Below the pieces are notes generated by a model that was not told the origin of the DNA, searched no databases, and saw only the letters and a program-made list of their open reading frames with translations. Source: Phycicoccus sp. Soil802 (lineage in GTDB: Bacteria > Actinomycetota > Actinomycetes > Actinomycetales > Dermatophilaceae). Taken from it: a stretch of DNA of 64,000 nucleotides. Both the position numbers and the translations under genes were made by a program. Below, piece after piece: positions 17,168 to 26,169 of the stretch. The stretch is from contig NZ_LMSS01000001.1 of assembly GCF_001429605.1 (NCBI RefSeq), positions 309,469-373,468 of the forward strand. The letters run 5' to 3'. Position 1 is the first letter of the stretch. Every line of letters starts with the position of its first letter.

Positions 17168-18412
17168 TCAAGTGTCGGGGTTGGCCTCGAAGGCCGCCTC
17201 GATCATCGGCGCGACGACCGCGGTCTGCCAGTGCCGGGCGCCGAGCCCGGACAGGGCGTCGGCGAACGCTGCCGCCGTGTGCTGCTCCGGCGGTGACCAG
17301 ATCACGCGGCGCAGGGGCTCCGGCGACAGGACGTTCTCGACCGGGATCTCGTGCTCGGTGGCGAACGCGGTCAGCGCCTCCCGGGTGGCCGTGAGCCGGG
17401 CTGCGGCGACCGGGTTGCGCTCGGCCCACGACCGCTGCGGCGGCGGGCCGTCGGAACGCAGGGTCATCGGCGGCAGGTCGGCTTCCGGGATCGCATTGGC
17501 CCGGGTGATGGCGTCGAGCCACTGGCGCTGGTAGCGGCGGACCGAGCGGTGCCCGCTGGGCAGGGCGCCGGTCTCGGTGGGCGACTCCATCGCGACCTCG
17601 ACCAGCACGGCATCGGGCAGCACCCGGCCGGGGGAGACGTCGCGGTCCTGGGCGATCTGGTCGCGGGTCTCCCACAGCTCGCGCACCACGGCGGCGATCC
17701 TGCGGTGCCGGACCCGGTGCATCCCGCTGGTACGGCGCCACGGGTCGACCCGCTGCGCAGGACCGGTGAAGTCGAGCAGCGCCTCGAACTCCTCGCGCGC
17801 CCAGCTGTCCTTGCCCTGGCGGGCCAGGTCGACCCCCATCAGGTTGCGGACGTCGACGAGCACCTCCACGTCGAGCGCGGCGTAGCGGAGCCAGGGCTCC
17901 GGCAGGGGGCGGGTGGACCAGTCGACCGCCGAGTGCTCCTTGGCCAGCGAGAGGCCCAGGTAGTGCTCGACGACGGCCGCCAGGCCGACCCGCGGCAGAC
18001 CCAGGAGGCGCCCCGCGAGCTCGGTGTCGAACAGCTGCTGGGGTCGCAGTCCCACCTCGGCCAGGCAGGCCAGGTCCTGGGTGGCGGCGTGCAGGATCCA
18101 CTCGGCGCTGCCGATCGCGTCGTTGACCGGGGACAGGTCGGGGCAGGCGATCGGGTCGATCAGCCAGGTGCCGGAGCCTTCCCGACGCAGCTGCACGAGG
18201 TAGGCCCGCTGGCCGTAGCGGTAGCCGCTGGCGCGTTCGGCGTCGAGGGCGACCGGGCCCTCACCCGCGGCGATCGCCCGGGCCGCGTCCATCAGCGCCC
18301 GCTCCGACTCGACCACCGGCGGCACCCCGTCGACGGGCATGTCGAGAGGAGTCAGCGGCGGGGCTGGCTCCTGCTCGGGCTCCACCGCCTGGTCGGCGTC
18401 GGTGTCGGTCAC
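17168..18412 (-). CDS. rnd: Ribonuclease D family 3'-5' exonuclease with HRDC domain
   Basis: 414 residues. The DEDD exonuclease domain is visible: Asp/Glu in ALDAERASGYRYGQRA (about 56-70), Asp in LHAATQDLACLAEVG, and Tyr/Asp in LRYAALDVEVLVDV. A C-terminal region starting about 210 carries HRDC-like helices. It trims 3' ends of structured RNAs such as tRNA precursors in the family. An acidic, proline-rich N-terminal tail precedes the catalytic domain. GTG 18412 is supported by TAGGTT 6 nt upstream (leaderless). DUF3000 lies immediately upstream in the same direction. Confidence 0.9.
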   Translation of the reverse strand: MTDTDADQAVEPEQEPAPPLTPLDMPVDGVPPVVESERALMDAARAIAAGEGPVALDAERASGYRYGQRAYLVQLRREGSGTWLIDPIACPDLSPVNDAIGSAEWILHAATQDLACLAEVGLRPQQLFDTELAGRLLGLPRVGLAAVVEHYLGLSLAKEHSAVDWSTRPLPEPWLRYAALDVEVLVDVRNLMGVDLARQGKDSWAREEFEALLDFTGPAQRVDPWRRTSGMHRVRHRRIAAVVRELWETRDQIAQDRDVSPGRVLPDAVLVEVAMESPTETGALPSGHRSVRRYQRQWLDAITRANAIPEADLPPMTLRSDGPPPQRSWAERNPVAAARLTATREALTAFATEHEIPVENVLSPEPLRRVIWSPPEQHTAAAFADALSGLGARHWQTAVVAPMIEAAFEANPDT

Positions 18413-18471
18413 CGGCTCAACCTATCGGCCCAGCGCGTCCCGGCACTTGCTGACGCTCAGCACCCCACCGT

Positions 18472-19059
18472 TCAACGACGTGGTCCGGGCAGGGCGATGA
18501 CGCCTTCCGGCAGCGGCGGGAGGCCCGCGATGGTGCACAGCAGGTCGGACCAGGCGACCAGGTGGGCACCGACGTTGCCGGCCACCGGCGTCCACGAGGC
18601 GCGGACCTCCATCTCGACGCTGGCGGGGCGGTCGGACAGCCCCGCGAAGCTCTCGGAGACGACCCGGGTGACCGTGCCCGCCTCCGCGGTGTAGCCGAGG
18701 TGGTGGCTCTTCAGCGCATCGGTCAGCCACGACCACCCGACCGCCCCGAGCATCGGGTCGTTGGCCAGCTCTGGCTCGAGCTCGGCCCGGGCGAAGGTCA
18801 CCGCCCGCCAGGCGCCGTCCCAGGGGTCCGGGACCGACGGGTCGTGCAACAGCACGAACCGTCCTGAGGCGAGCTCGTCCTCGTCCGCAGCGGCACCGAC
18901 GACCTCGGCGGTGAGCGCCACGGCATACGGCGCGATGCGCTGGGGAGCGGGGACCTCGGTGAGGCGGATCTCGGGGCGCAGCCGCGCCCCGCGCAGGTCG
19001 CTGAGCGCCTGCGTGAACTCGGGAGATTGGTCGCCAGGGACCGTTCGGCTGCCCACCAT
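18472..19059 (-). CDS. DUF3000 domain protein
   Basis: 195 residues. Recognised as the actinobacterial DUF3000 family by the body from FTQALSDLRGARLRPEI through FVLLHDPSVPDPWDGAWR, LGAVGWSWLTDALK and HLVAWSDLLCTIAGLPP. Function unknown; no catalytic motif or membrane segment seen. ATG 19059 is chosen because the conserved region begins soon after. The frame is open further upstream but runs antisense into the neighbouring transporter. Found next to RNase D and hemE, an arrangement I recall as recurrent in actinobacteria. Confidence 0.85.
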   Translation of the reverse strand: MVGSRTVPGDQSPEFTQALSDLRGARLRPEIRLTEVPAPQRIAPYAVALTAEVVGAAADEDELASGRFVLLHDPSVPDPWDGAWRAVTFARAELEPELANDPMLGAVGWSWLTDALKSHHLGYTAEAGTVTRVVSESFAGLSDRPASVEMEVRASWTPVAGNVGAHLVAWSDLLCTIAGLPPLPEGVIALPGPRR

Positions 19060-19138
19060 CAGAGGGTATGCCGCGGGGTCGGATATCACAGGGAGGTTGC
19101 CGTCCGCGTCGTGTCGCGGCGACCGGTACCGTGCGCGG

Positions 19139-19963
19139 ATGCTCTCCCTGCTCGCGCTCGCCTCCAGCGCGTGCTGGGGGACCTCCGACTTCTTCGCCGG
19201 GTTGTTCTCCCGGCGCCGGCCGGCTGTCGCCGTGGTGGGTTGGACCCAGTCGCTCGCGTTCGTCGTGCTGTGCGTCGTCGTGGCGATCCGCTGGGACCAC
19301 GTCACGTGGAGCGGTTGGCCGCTGTGGTCGGTCGGCGCCGCGGTCTCCGGCGTGGCCGGGCTGCTCTGCTTCTACACCGCGCTCGCCACCGGCACCATCG
19401 GCGTCGTCGCCCCCATCGCGGCCCTCGGTGTGGCCGTGCCCGTGTTCCTCGGGGTCGCCACCGGGGACGAGCCCTCCTCCTGGACCTGGGTCGGCATCGT
19501 GGTCACGGTCGTCGGGGTGACCCTCGCCTCCGGGCCCGAGCTGAGTGGCGGGGTGTCCCCGCGGCCGGTGGTCCTGGCCGGCATCGCGGCGGTCGGGTTC
19601 GGGCTGGCGCTGTTCTGCATCGACCGGGGCGCGCGCTCCTCCACCCTGATGACCCTCTGGGGGATGCGTGGGGTGTCGTTCGTCGTCTTCGCGACCCTGG
19701 CCCTCGTCGTGCGCAGCCGCGGTGGCGTCGTGGTGAAGGAGCTGCCGCCCCTGCTGCTCATCGGCTGCGGCGACATGGGTGCGAACCTGCTGTTCGGCAT
19801 CGCGTCGTCCCGCGGGCAGGTCAGCATCGCCAGCGTCCTCGGCTCGCTCTACCCGGTCGTCACCATCCTGCTGGCGCGGCTGCTGCTCAAGGAGAAGCTG
19901 CGACGCATCCAGCAGGTGGGCGCGGTGCTCTCGCTCACGGGCGCGGCGATCATCGCCCTCTAG
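19139..19963 (+). CDS. EamA/DMT-superfamily transporter
   Basis: 274 residues, almost entirely hydrophobic with about ten membrane helices forming two EamA repeats (first LALASSACWGTSDFFAGL; second from LAGIAAVGFGLALFCI and ending LLKEKLRRIQQVGAVLSLTG). Such proteins export metabolites or drugs; the substrate cannot be read. ATG 19139 has TACCGT at 19127-19132, 6 nt upstream, with no Shine-Dalgarno, so leaderless translation is likely. hemE follows 18 bp after its stop but has its own -10. Confidence 0.88.
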   Translation: MLSLLALASSACWGTSDFFAGLFSRRRPAVAVVGWTQSLAFVVLCVVVAIRWDHVTWSGWPLWSVGAAVSGVAGLLCFYTALATGTIGVVAPIAALGVAVPVFLGVATGDEPSSWTWVGIVVTVVGVTLASGPELSGGVSPRPVVLAGIAAVGFGLALFCIDRGARSSTLMTLWGMRGVSFVVFATLALVVRSRGGVVVKELPPLLLIGCGDMGANLLFGIASSRGQVSIASVLGSLYPVVTILLARLLLKEKLRRIQQVGAVLSLTGAAIIAL

Positions 19964-19981
19964 GCCACCTAGAATCTCCCG

Positions 19982-21016
19982 GTGACCTCCCCCCACGACT
20001 CTGCCCTGGTCCGTGCTGCCCGCCGCGAGCCCGTCAGCCACACACCGGTGTGGTTCATGCGCCAGGCCGGGCGGTCGCTGCCGGAGTACCGCGCGGTCCG
20101 TGAGGGCATCGGCATGCTCGACTCGTGCCGACGCCCCGACCTCGTCACGGAGATCACCCTGCAGCCGGTGCGCCGCCACGGCGTCGACGCCGCGATCTTC
20201 TTCTCCGACATCGTGGTGCCGCTGGCTGCCGTGGGGGTCGACCTCGACATCGTGGCGGGTGTGGGCCCGGTCGTCGCCAAGCCGATCCGCACCCGCGCGG
20301 ACCTCGACCGGCTGCCCGAGCTGACCCCCGACCACGTCCCCTACATCACCGAGGCCGTCGGTCTGCTGACGGCTGAGCTGGGGGCGACCCCCCTCATCGG
20401 GTTCGCCGGCGCCCCCTTCACCCTCGCCAGCTACCTCGTCGAGGGCGGCCCGAGCAAGAACCACGAGCACACCAAGGCGCTGATGTACGGCGATCCCACG
20501 CTCTGGCACGACCTGTGTGCCCGGCTGGCCCAGATCTCGGGTGCCTTCCTCGACGTGCAGGCCGCGGCCGGCGCCTCCGCCGTGCAGCTCTTCGACTCGT
20601 GGGTCGGTGCGCTCCCGCGCGCCGACTACGAGCGGTTCGTGGCCCCGCACTCGACCGCCGCGCTCGCCGCGGTCTCGGGCCGCGGCATACCGACGATCCA
20701 CTTCGGGGTCGGCACCGGTGAGCTGCTGGCGTCCATGGGCGCCGTCGGCGCCGATGTCGTGGGCGTCGACTACCGCGTGTCGCTCACCGACGCACTGGCT
20801 CGGCTCGACGGCCGGTATGCCGTGCAGGGCAACCTCGACCCCGCGCTGCTCTTCGCGCCGTGGGAGGCGTTGGAGGCCAAGGTGCGCTCGATCGTCGAGG
20901 AGGGCCGGGCCGCTCCGGGGCACATCTTCAACCTGGGCCACGGCGTCCCCCCGGACACCGACCCCGACGTGCTCACCCGGGTCGTCGAGCTCGTGCACGA
21001 GGTCGGTCAGCGCTGA
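19982..21016 (+). CDS. hemE: Uroporphyrinogen III decarboxylase
   Basis: 344 residues. Converts uroporphyrinogen III to coproporphyrinogen III in heme synthesis. Signature sequences: the N-terminal [48 protein letters not shown] and the C-terminal [13 protein letters not shown] and [17 protein letters not shown] 19982 lies 6 nt after TAGAAT (19970-19975), the clearest leaderless promoter in this region. The next pathway genes hemG and hemQ follow after a leftward DUF4349 gene. The stop codon is inside a strong hairpin. Confidence 0.97.
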   Translation: MTSPHDSALVRAARREPVSHTPVWFMRQAGRSLPEYRAVREGIGMLDSCRRPDLVTEITLQPVRRHGVDAAIFFSDIVVPLAAVGVDLDIVAGVGPVVAKPIRTRADLDRLPELTPDHVPYITEAVGLLTAELGATPLIGFAGAPFTLASYLVEGGPSKNHEHTKALMYGDPTLWHDLCARLAQISGAFLDVQAAAGASAVQLFDSWVGALPRADYERFVAPHSTAALAAVSGRGIPTIHFGVGTGELLASMGAVGADVVGVDYRVSLTDALARLDGRYAVQGNLDPALLFAPWEALEAKVRSIVEEGRAAPGHIFNLGHGVPPDTDPDVLTRVVELVHEVGQR

Positions 21017-21041
21017 CGCACTCAGGCGCTGACCGACCTCG
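20998..21041. terminator. 16-bp perfect hairpin spanning the hemE stop codon
   Basis: Arms 20998-21013 (CGAGGTCGGTCAGCGC) and 21026-21041 pair perfectly around a 12-nt loop that contains the hemE TGA. It separates hemE from the convergent DUF4349 gene and may terminate both. Confidence 0.75.
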
Positions 21042-21058
21042 GCATGCCCCCGCGGGAC

Positions 21059-22048
21059 CTACTGCGGCAGGACTGTGGGCGACGGGTTCACCGGACGTCG
21101 CCGACGCAGGTACCACCACACCGGAAGGCCCAACAGGGCGAACAGGGCGAGGAAGGGGAGCAGCGCTCCGAGGACGGTGAGCAGCACACTCAGCGAGGCG
21201 GTGAACGCGTCCCAGCCGCCCTTGAGCCCGACGAGGAAGCCGGCCTGGTCGGGCTCCTCGACGATCGCGCCCGGCTCGGTGGTCAGGCTGATCTGGATGG
21301 GGGAGCGGGCCACGCTGCCCTTGAGGGACGCGAGCTGCGCCTCGAGCGCCTCCAGGTCCGACTGGCGACGGGTCAGCTCGGCCTCGAGGGCGACGATCTG
21401 GTTGAGGTCCTTGGCGTCCTCGAGGAAGGCGCGCACCCGCTCGACGCTGACGCGCATCGTCTGGAGGCGTGAGGTGGTGTCGACGATCTGGCCGCCGACG
21501 TTCTCGCTGGAGCTCGTGGAGCGGATGACGGTGCCGACCGACCCGAGCTCGGCGATGACCCGGTCGAGCTCGGCGGAGGGCACCGAGATGGTGATCTCGC
21601 CATAGGTCGTCGCGGTGACCTTGGCCGACTCGGCCAAGGGTGCGTCACCAGCCGCCGTGCCGATGTTCTCCGACAGGACGATGCCCTGGGCGGTGGCGGT
21701 GGTGGCCCGTACCTTGGCCACGGCCTGGCCGATGTTCTTGACCTTCAACGCGATCGAGGCTCGACGGGCCAGGGAGTCCTGGCTGGCGGCGAGGTTGGCG
21801 GTCGTCACCGGGTCGGCCGACGACCCGCTGGCGCCCTTGCCGGGGCTGCCGGCGGACGAAGGCGTGTTGCCGGAGTCGGCGGCGCGACCGCCGGACTCGT
21901 CGGAGAACCCCGCTTGTGGGCTCGAGGCGGCCGAGTCGGCCGAGCTGCCGGCGCTGTTGTCGCCGCCGGCGCACGCGGCGAGGGCAAGGGTGGCGAGGAG
22001 GGCTGCCCCGATGGCGGCAGCGGTGCGGTGCGAACGAACACGGATCAT
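21059..22048 (-). CDS. DUF4349 lipoprotein
   Basis: 329 residues. Lipoprotein signal with lipobox LAAC at about 24-27, then a Ser/Gly/Asp-rich linker and the DUF4349 domain (ARRASIALKVKNIGQAVAKV, ITISVPSAELDRVIAELGS, then SENVGGQIVDTTSRLQTM). A long coiled coil (about 215-265, from LNQIVALEAELTRRQSDLEA) precedes a C-terminal membrane helix and a basic tail. It is therefore tethered at both ends, N-terminal lipid outside and C-terminal helix. Role unknown. ATG 22048 follows GGGAG. It sits between hemE and hemG on the opposite strand. Confidence 0.87.
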   Translation of the reverse strand: MIRVRSHRTAAAIGAALLATLALAACAGGDNSAGSSADSAASSPQAGFSDESGGRAADSGNTPSSAGSPGKGASGSSADPVTTANLAASQDSLARRASIALKVKNIGQAVAKVRATTATAQGIVLSENIGTAAGDAPLAESAKVTATTYGEITISVPSAELDRVIAELGSVGTVIRSTSSSENVGGQIVDTTSRLQTMRVSVERVRAFLEDAKDLNQIVALEAELTRRQSDLEALEAQLASLKGSVARSPIQISLTTEPGAIVEEPDQAGFLVGLKGGWDAFTASLSVLLTVLGALLPFLALFALLGLPVWWYLRRRRPVNPSPTVLPQ

Positions 22049-22181
22049 GGCGACTCCCTGGTGGTGGAGCGGGTCGTGGAGAGGTCGTGCGGCGGTGCGG
22101 ATACCGGTGCGACTCGTGCCGTGCGCTCGACGTTCCCACCCGGTGGTGTCGAAAGAGTCACGATCTTGAAAGGGTGTGGGC

Positions 22182-23684
22182 ATGGTCGGGTCACGAATCC
22201 TCATCGTCGGGGGAGGCATCGCTGGGCTTGCCTGCGCTTGGGAGCTGTCGCATGCGCTTCCCGACGCGACCATCACCCTGATCGATGCAGCCGACCGCCC
22301 GGGCGGCAAGCTCCGCCGGGAACCAGTGGCTGGGGTCGCTCTGGACGTAGGCGCCGAGTCGGTGCTCGCCCGGCGACCCGAGGCGCTGGACCTGGCCGCC
22401 GAGCTGGGACTCGGCCTCGACGTCGTGCACCCGGCGACCACCGCTGCCTCGATCTGGTCGCGCGGCGACCTCCACCCCATGCCCAAGGGGACGCTCATGG
22501 GCATCCCCTCGTCGGCGTCCTCGGCGCTCGGCATCCTGTCGCCTGAGGAGGTGGCCAGGGCGGAAGCCGAGCAGCCCTGGGAGGCAGGCGAGTTCGACGA
22601 CGTGTCAGTCGGTGACTACGTCTCGGCCCGGTTGGGTGACGCGGTCGTCGACCGCCTTGTCGAACCCCTGCTTGGTGGTGTGTATGCCGGCCAGGCCAGG
22701 TTGCTGTCCCTGCGCGCCTGCCTGCCCCAGGCCTTCGAGGCGGCGCGTCGAGGGGAGTCACTGACCGCTGCCGCCGGAGCGCTGGCCGCGGCCGCGCAGC
22801 CGACGGCCGACCAGCCCGCGCCGCCACCCGTCTTCGCGGGCCTGGCCGGCGGGGTGGGACGGCTCGCGGAGGTGCTGACCGAGTCGCTGCGGGGACGAGG
22901 AGTGACGATCCGCAGCGAGACCATCGTCCGCGAGCTGCACCGTGAGCCGGTCACCGCGGGTTCCGGGGGTGCGACGGGGTCGACGGGTGCGACGAGCTCG
23001 ACGCGGTCGAATGGTGGCGGTTGGACGGTCGTCGTGGGGCCGCAACCCCGACCCGAGCGGCTGCGCGCCGATGCCGTGGTGCTTGCCACCCCGGCGGCCC
23101 CGACGAGCCGGCTGCTCGCCCCTTACCTACCGGTGGCCGCGAGGGCCCTGCGGGAGATCGACTACGCCTCGATGGCGATCATCACCCTCGCGGTGGGTGC
23201 CGATGGCCCGCAGACCCCGCCCCTCCCCGGCTCCGGGTTCCTCGTCCCTGCGGTGGAGGGGCGCACGATCAAGGCGAGCACGTTCTCGTCGACGAAGTGG
23301 AAGTGGACCGCCGACGCCGCTGGCGACCTGTCTTTCCTGCGGGCGTCCGTGGGTCGCTACGGCGAGACCACCGACCTGCAGCGACCCGATGACGAGCTGG
23401 TCGCGATCGCGGTGGCGGAGGTCAGCGAAGCCCTCGGGCACCAGCTGCCCCGCATCGTCGACACGCACGTGCAGCGGTGGGGCGGGGCCCTGCCGCAGTA
23501 CACCGTCGGTCACCTCGACCGGGTCGCGAGGATCCGGGCCGACACCGCGACGGCACCCGGGCTGGAGCTGGCCGGCGCGGCATACGGTGGCGTCGGTGTC
23601 CCGGCCTGCATCGCCAGCGGTCGCTCCGCGGCGCAGGCCGTGGCCACCCACCTGCGGGCGCGGTCGGCGGGCACGGGAGGATAG
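22182..23684 (+). CDS. hemG: HemG/HemY-type coproporphyrinogen (protoporphyrinogen) oxidase
   Basis: 500 residues, FAD-dependent. The dinucleotide-binding motif [18 protein letters not shown] is at the N-terminus, followed by [12 protein letters not shown] and a C-terminal [19 protein letters not shown] region typical of the HemY group. In Actinobacteria with HemQ it oxidises coproporphyrinogen III to coproporphyrin III. ATG 22182 is favoured by GAAAGG at 8-nt spacing; GTG 22176, two codons earlier, is possible. An internal stretch at about 265-285 rich in Gly/Ser/Thr ([17 protein letters not shown]) looks like a low-complexity insertion. hemQ follows after 4 bp. Confidence 0.92.
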   Translation: MVGSRILIVGGGIAGLACAWELSHALPDATITLIDAADRPGGKLRREPVAGVALDVGAESVLARRPEALDLAAELGLGLDVVHPATTAASIWSRGDLHPMPKGTLMGIPSSASSALGILSPEEVARAEAEQPWEAGEFDDVSVGDYVSARLGDAVVDRLVEPLLGGVYAGQARLLSLRACLPQAFEAARRGESLTAAAGALAAAAQPTADQPAPPPVFAGLAGGVGRLAEVLTESLRGRGVTIRSETIVRELHREPVTAGSGGATGSTGATSSTRSNGGGWTVVVGPQPRPERLRADAVVLATPAAPTSRLLAPYLPVAARALREIDYASMAIITLAVGADGPQTPPLPGSGFLVPAVEGRTIKASTFSSTKWKWTADAAGDLSFLRASVGRYGETTDLQRPDDELVAIAVAEVSEALGHQLPRIVDTHVQRWGGALPQYTVGHLDRVARIRADTATAPGLELAGAAYGGVGVPACIASGRSAAQAVATHLRARSAGTGG

Positions 23685-23688
23685 GGGC

Positions 23689-24402
23689 ATGAGCGAGCCG
23701 CACCCCTCCAACCCGAACGCCGCCCGGATCCGCGAGATCAACGAGTCGATCCGCTACGCGATGTGGTCGGTGTTCGCGGTCACCGCCCCCCTGGGTGACG
23801 ACCGCGAGGTGATGGCCAAGGAGGTCGAGGAGCTCTTCGCGTCCCTCGAGGCGGACGGCGTCGTGACCCGTGGCGTCTACGACGTCGGTGGCCTGCGTGC
23901 CGATGCCGACTTCATGGTGTGGTGGCACGCGGAGCGGGTCGAGGACGTGCAGCGGGCCTACCGCGCCCTCCTGCGCACCGACTTCGGCCACCTGCTCGAG
24001 CCGACCTGGTCGGCGGCAGCGCTGCACCGGCCGGCGGAGTTCAACAAGAGCCACATCCCCGCGTTCCTCGCCGACGAGGCGCCCAAGGACTTCATCTGCG
24101 TCTACCCGTTCGTGCGGTCCTACGAGTGGTACCTGCTCCCGGACGCCGAGCGCCGTGACATGCTCCGTGAGCACGGCCAGCAGGCGCGCGACTTCCCCGA
24201 CGTGCGCGCCAACACGATCGCGTCGTTCGCGCTCAACGACTACGAGTGGATCCTGGCCTTCGAGGCGGACGAGCTGCACCGGATCGTCGACCTGATGCGC
24301 GAGCTGCGGGCGTCGAGGGCGCGGATGCACGTCCGCGAGGAGCTGCCCTTCCACACCGGTCGCCGGGTGGAGGTCGGCGAGCTCCTCGCCTCCCTGCGCT
24401 GA
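23689..24402 (+). CDS. hemQ: Coproheme decarboxylase (chlorite-dismutase family)
   Basis: 237 residues. Final step of the coproporphyrin-dependent heme pathway: decarboxylation of Fe-coproporphyrin III using hydrogen peroxide. Family marks: [55 protein letters not shown] with the conserved tyrosine, and the His of [15 protein letters not shown], expected to ligate heme iron. ATG 23689 follows GGGAGG and lies 5 bp after the hemG stop, so the pair is an operon. The ferrochelatase gene is not in the window. A large inverted-repeat element begins 12 bp after its stop. Confidence 0.96.
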   Translation: MSEPHPSNPNAARIREINESIRYAMWSVFAVTAPLGDDREVMAKEVEELFASLEADGVVTRGVYDVGGLRADADFMVWWHAERVEDVQRAYRALLRTDFGHLLEPTWSAAALHRPAEFNKSHIPAFLADEAPKDFICVYPFVRSYEWYLLPDAERRDMLREHGQQARDFPDVRANTIASFALNDYEWILAFEADELHRIVDLMRELRASRARMHVREELPFHTGRRVEVGELLASLR

Positions 24403-24413
24403 CCCCTGCCCAG

Positions 24414-24490
24414 CTTTATCGGGTCTAGCAAGAAGGTTGACCCTCGCTACACTTCGGAACCGGTGTGCAGGTCAACCTTCCTGTGGAAAG
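24414..24490 (+). repeat. Left inverted repeat of a nuclease-gene element
   Basis: The outer 17 bp (CTTTATCGGGTCTAGCA, 24414-24430) recur exactly as the reverse complement at 25546-25562, and similarity continues imperfectly inward over about 75 bp. Within this copy GAAGGTTGACC (24432-24442) and GGTCAACCTTC (24470-24480) form an 11-bp stem. The two repeats bracket a single gene. Confidence 0.88.
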
Positions 24491-24584
24491 CCAGTTGTCC
24501 ACAGGTCTTGGGGACGCACCCAGTCCTCCACAGGCGCAGATCGGGGATGCGGCGGACTGTGATCCACCACAGCACCATGCCTGC

Positions 24585-25532
24585 ATGAACCCGCTCCTGG
24601 CCCCGCTCAGCACCCTCGAACACCAAGTGTTTACGACAAAGGAGGCGGCCAGCCGGGGCCTGACCCCTTTCGACCTGGTGCGACTGGTGAAAGCCGGGGA
24701 GCTCGAACATCTGGCCAGGGGGGTGTACGCGTTTCCGGGCGCCGAGGGTGAGCGGGCCGAGCAGCGACACCTGCGCCTCGCGGCCGGAGTATGCCGTCTC
24801 TACCCCGACGCGGTGTTGACGCACCACTCCGCAGTGTTGGCTCTCGGACTCCCGGTCTGGGGCGCGAACCTGTCGAAGGCGCACCTTGCGAGGAATGTTC
24901 CGGCCGAGCGGATCGCGCAGCACTGGGTGATCAGACCGCGGCCGCCCTGGCTCGAGCAGGTGAAGGGATCGGTGGGATCGTGCGCCTCGGTGGCGGCCAC
25001 CACCGTCCACCATGCTTTGGAAAGTGGAAGCGTGGCCGGCATCGTGGCAGCAGACTTCGCGCTGCATGAAAGGCGGATGACGGTGCCGGAACTGGAGGCG
25101 ATGGCGGCGCACGTGGCGGGTTGGCCACGCTCACACCACGTGACGACGATGTTGGCGCACATCGACGGCCGCAGCGAGTCGCCGGGCGAGTCGCGCCTGC
25201 GGGTCGACCTGTCGATGGCAGGCATCGACGTGGTCCCGCAGGTGACCATCACCGATGCGTCCGGAAAGTTTGTCGCCCGAGTCGACCTGCTGGTCCGCGG
25301 CACCAATGTGGTGATCGAGTTCGACGGATTGGTGAAGTATCGCGACCGCGGATTCGAAGCACTGGTGGCAGAGAAGGCGCGCGAGGACGAGCTGCGTCGT
25401 CTCGGCTTCGTCGTCCTTCGGTTCGTCTGGTCAGACTTGGCCAACCCTGGCCGGATCGTGCGACGGGTACGCGAGGCGATGGCTGCTTCCCCCCACAACG
25501 TTGACCTTCACCCCGGTTCCAAAGTGGGGTGA
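24585..25532 (+). CDS. AbiEi-like / DUF559 (Vsr-type endonuclease fold) protein
   Basis: 315 residues. The N-terminal part (LSTLEHQVFTTKEAASRGL, then LVRLVKAGELEHLARGVYAF) resembles the winged-helix domain of AbiEi-type antitoxins. The C-terminal part (RVDLLVRGTNVVIEFDGLVK, KAREDELRRLGFVVLRFVW) has the D-x-E/F-D-G and basic pattern of DUF559, a Vsr-like restriction-endonuclease fold, with probable metal-binding Asp/Glu in DLLV and IEFDG. Function untested; possible roles are a nuclease, a solitary regulator or a selfish gene. ATG 24585 is chosen because the conserved region starts there; the frame is open to 24465. Its last ten codons and stop lie inside a perfect 18-bp hairpin. No toxin partner is adjacent. 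Base composition is visibly less GC-rich at third positions than its neighbours. Confidence 0.7.
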   Translation: MNPLLAPLSTLEHQVFTTKEAASRGLTPFDLVRLVKAGELEHLARGVYAFPGAEGERAEQRHLRLAAGVCRLYPDAVLTHHSAVLALGLPVWGANLSKAHLARNVPAERIAQHWVIRPRPPWLEQVKGSVGSCASVAATTVHHALESGSVAGIVAADFALHERRMTVPELEAMAAHVAGWPRSHHVTTMLAHIDGRSESPGESRLRVDLSMAGIDVVPQVTITDASGKFVARVDLLVRGTNVVIEFDGLVKYRDRGFEALVAEKAREDELRRLGFVVLRFVWSDLANPGRIVRRVREAMAASPHNVDLHPGSKVG

Positions 25533-25562
25533 AGGTCAACGTTCCTGCTAGACCCGATAAAG
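25486..25562 (-). repeat. Right inverted repeat with 18-bp hairpin
   Basis: Reverse-complement partner of the repeat at 24414-24490. The outer 17 bp are identical. Inside it AACGTTGACCTTCACCCC (25497-25514) and 25526-25543 form a perfect 18-bp stem with an 11-nt loop, which includes the end of the nuclease-like gene. Confidence 0.88.
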
Positions 25563-25568
25563 GTGGGG

Positions 25569-26006
25569 TCAGGCGGGGGTGGCGTCCTTGGGGCGCATCG
25601 TCAGGCTGATGCTGTTGATGCAGTAGCGCTGGTCGGTCGGGGTGCCGTAGCCCTCGCCCTCGAAGACGTGCCCCAGGTGGCTGCCGCAGTTGGCGCACCG
25701 GACCTCGACCCGCTTCATGCCCATCGTGACGTCCTCGATGTACTCCACCGAGTCGCCGGCGAGCGGCGAGTAGAACGACGGCCAGCCGCAGTGGCTGTCG
25801 AACTTGGTGTCCGAGGTGAAGAGCTCCGCGCCACAGGCCCGGCAGGCGTAGACGCCCTCGGTCTTGGTGTCGGTGTACTCACCGACGTAGGGACGCTCGG
25901 TGCCGGCCTGGCGGAGCACCTGGTACTCGGCCGGGCTGAGCTCGGCGCGCCACTCCTCGTCGGTTTTGGACACGGCGTACGTGCGGTCGGTCTGCTCCAT
26001 GCTCAC
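25569..26006 (-). CDS. msrB: Peptide-methionine (R)-S-oxide reductase
   Basis: 145 residues; repairs methionine-R-sulfoxide in proteins. The zinc site is given by the CRAC and CANC pairs, substrate-binding residues by HCGWPSFYSPL, and the catalytic cysteine by the C-terminal RYCINSISL. GTG 26006 (two codons before ATG 26000) is chosen because GGAG lies 7 nt upstream. Convergent with hemQ; the inverted-repeat element fills the whole space between the two stop codons. Confidence 0.95.
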   Translation of the reverse strand: MSMEQTDRTYAVSKTDEEWRAELSPAEYQVLRQAGTERPYVGEYTDTKTEGVYACRACGAELFTSDTKFDSHCGWPSFYSPLAGDSVEYIEDVTMGMKRVEVRCANCGSHLGHVFEGEGYGTPTDQRYCINSISLTMRPKDATPA

Positions 26007-26169
26007 GCTGCGACTCCTTCGCGGGACGGTGACGGTGTTTCGTCGGCTGTGCTTGCTCCAGATGGGCCTCACGACCATCTCAACGCAATCGGTGCCCATT
26101 CTGGTCCCACCTCTCCTTACGACCCGATGACGGGCGCACGGTGACGGAGGCCCCGGCTAGGCTCGCGCC

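Noticed and set aside
18422-20998. Leftward 858-codon open frame opposite the transporter and hemE
   Set aside because: It is antisense to hemE and the DMT gene and contains only low-complexity translation; hemE and the DMT transporter have clear motifs and promoters on the other strand.
24585-25532. Type IV toxin-antitoxin (AbiE) system
   Set aside because: Only the AbiEi-like N-terminal domain is present and there is no AbiEii-type nucleotidyltransferase gene next to it.
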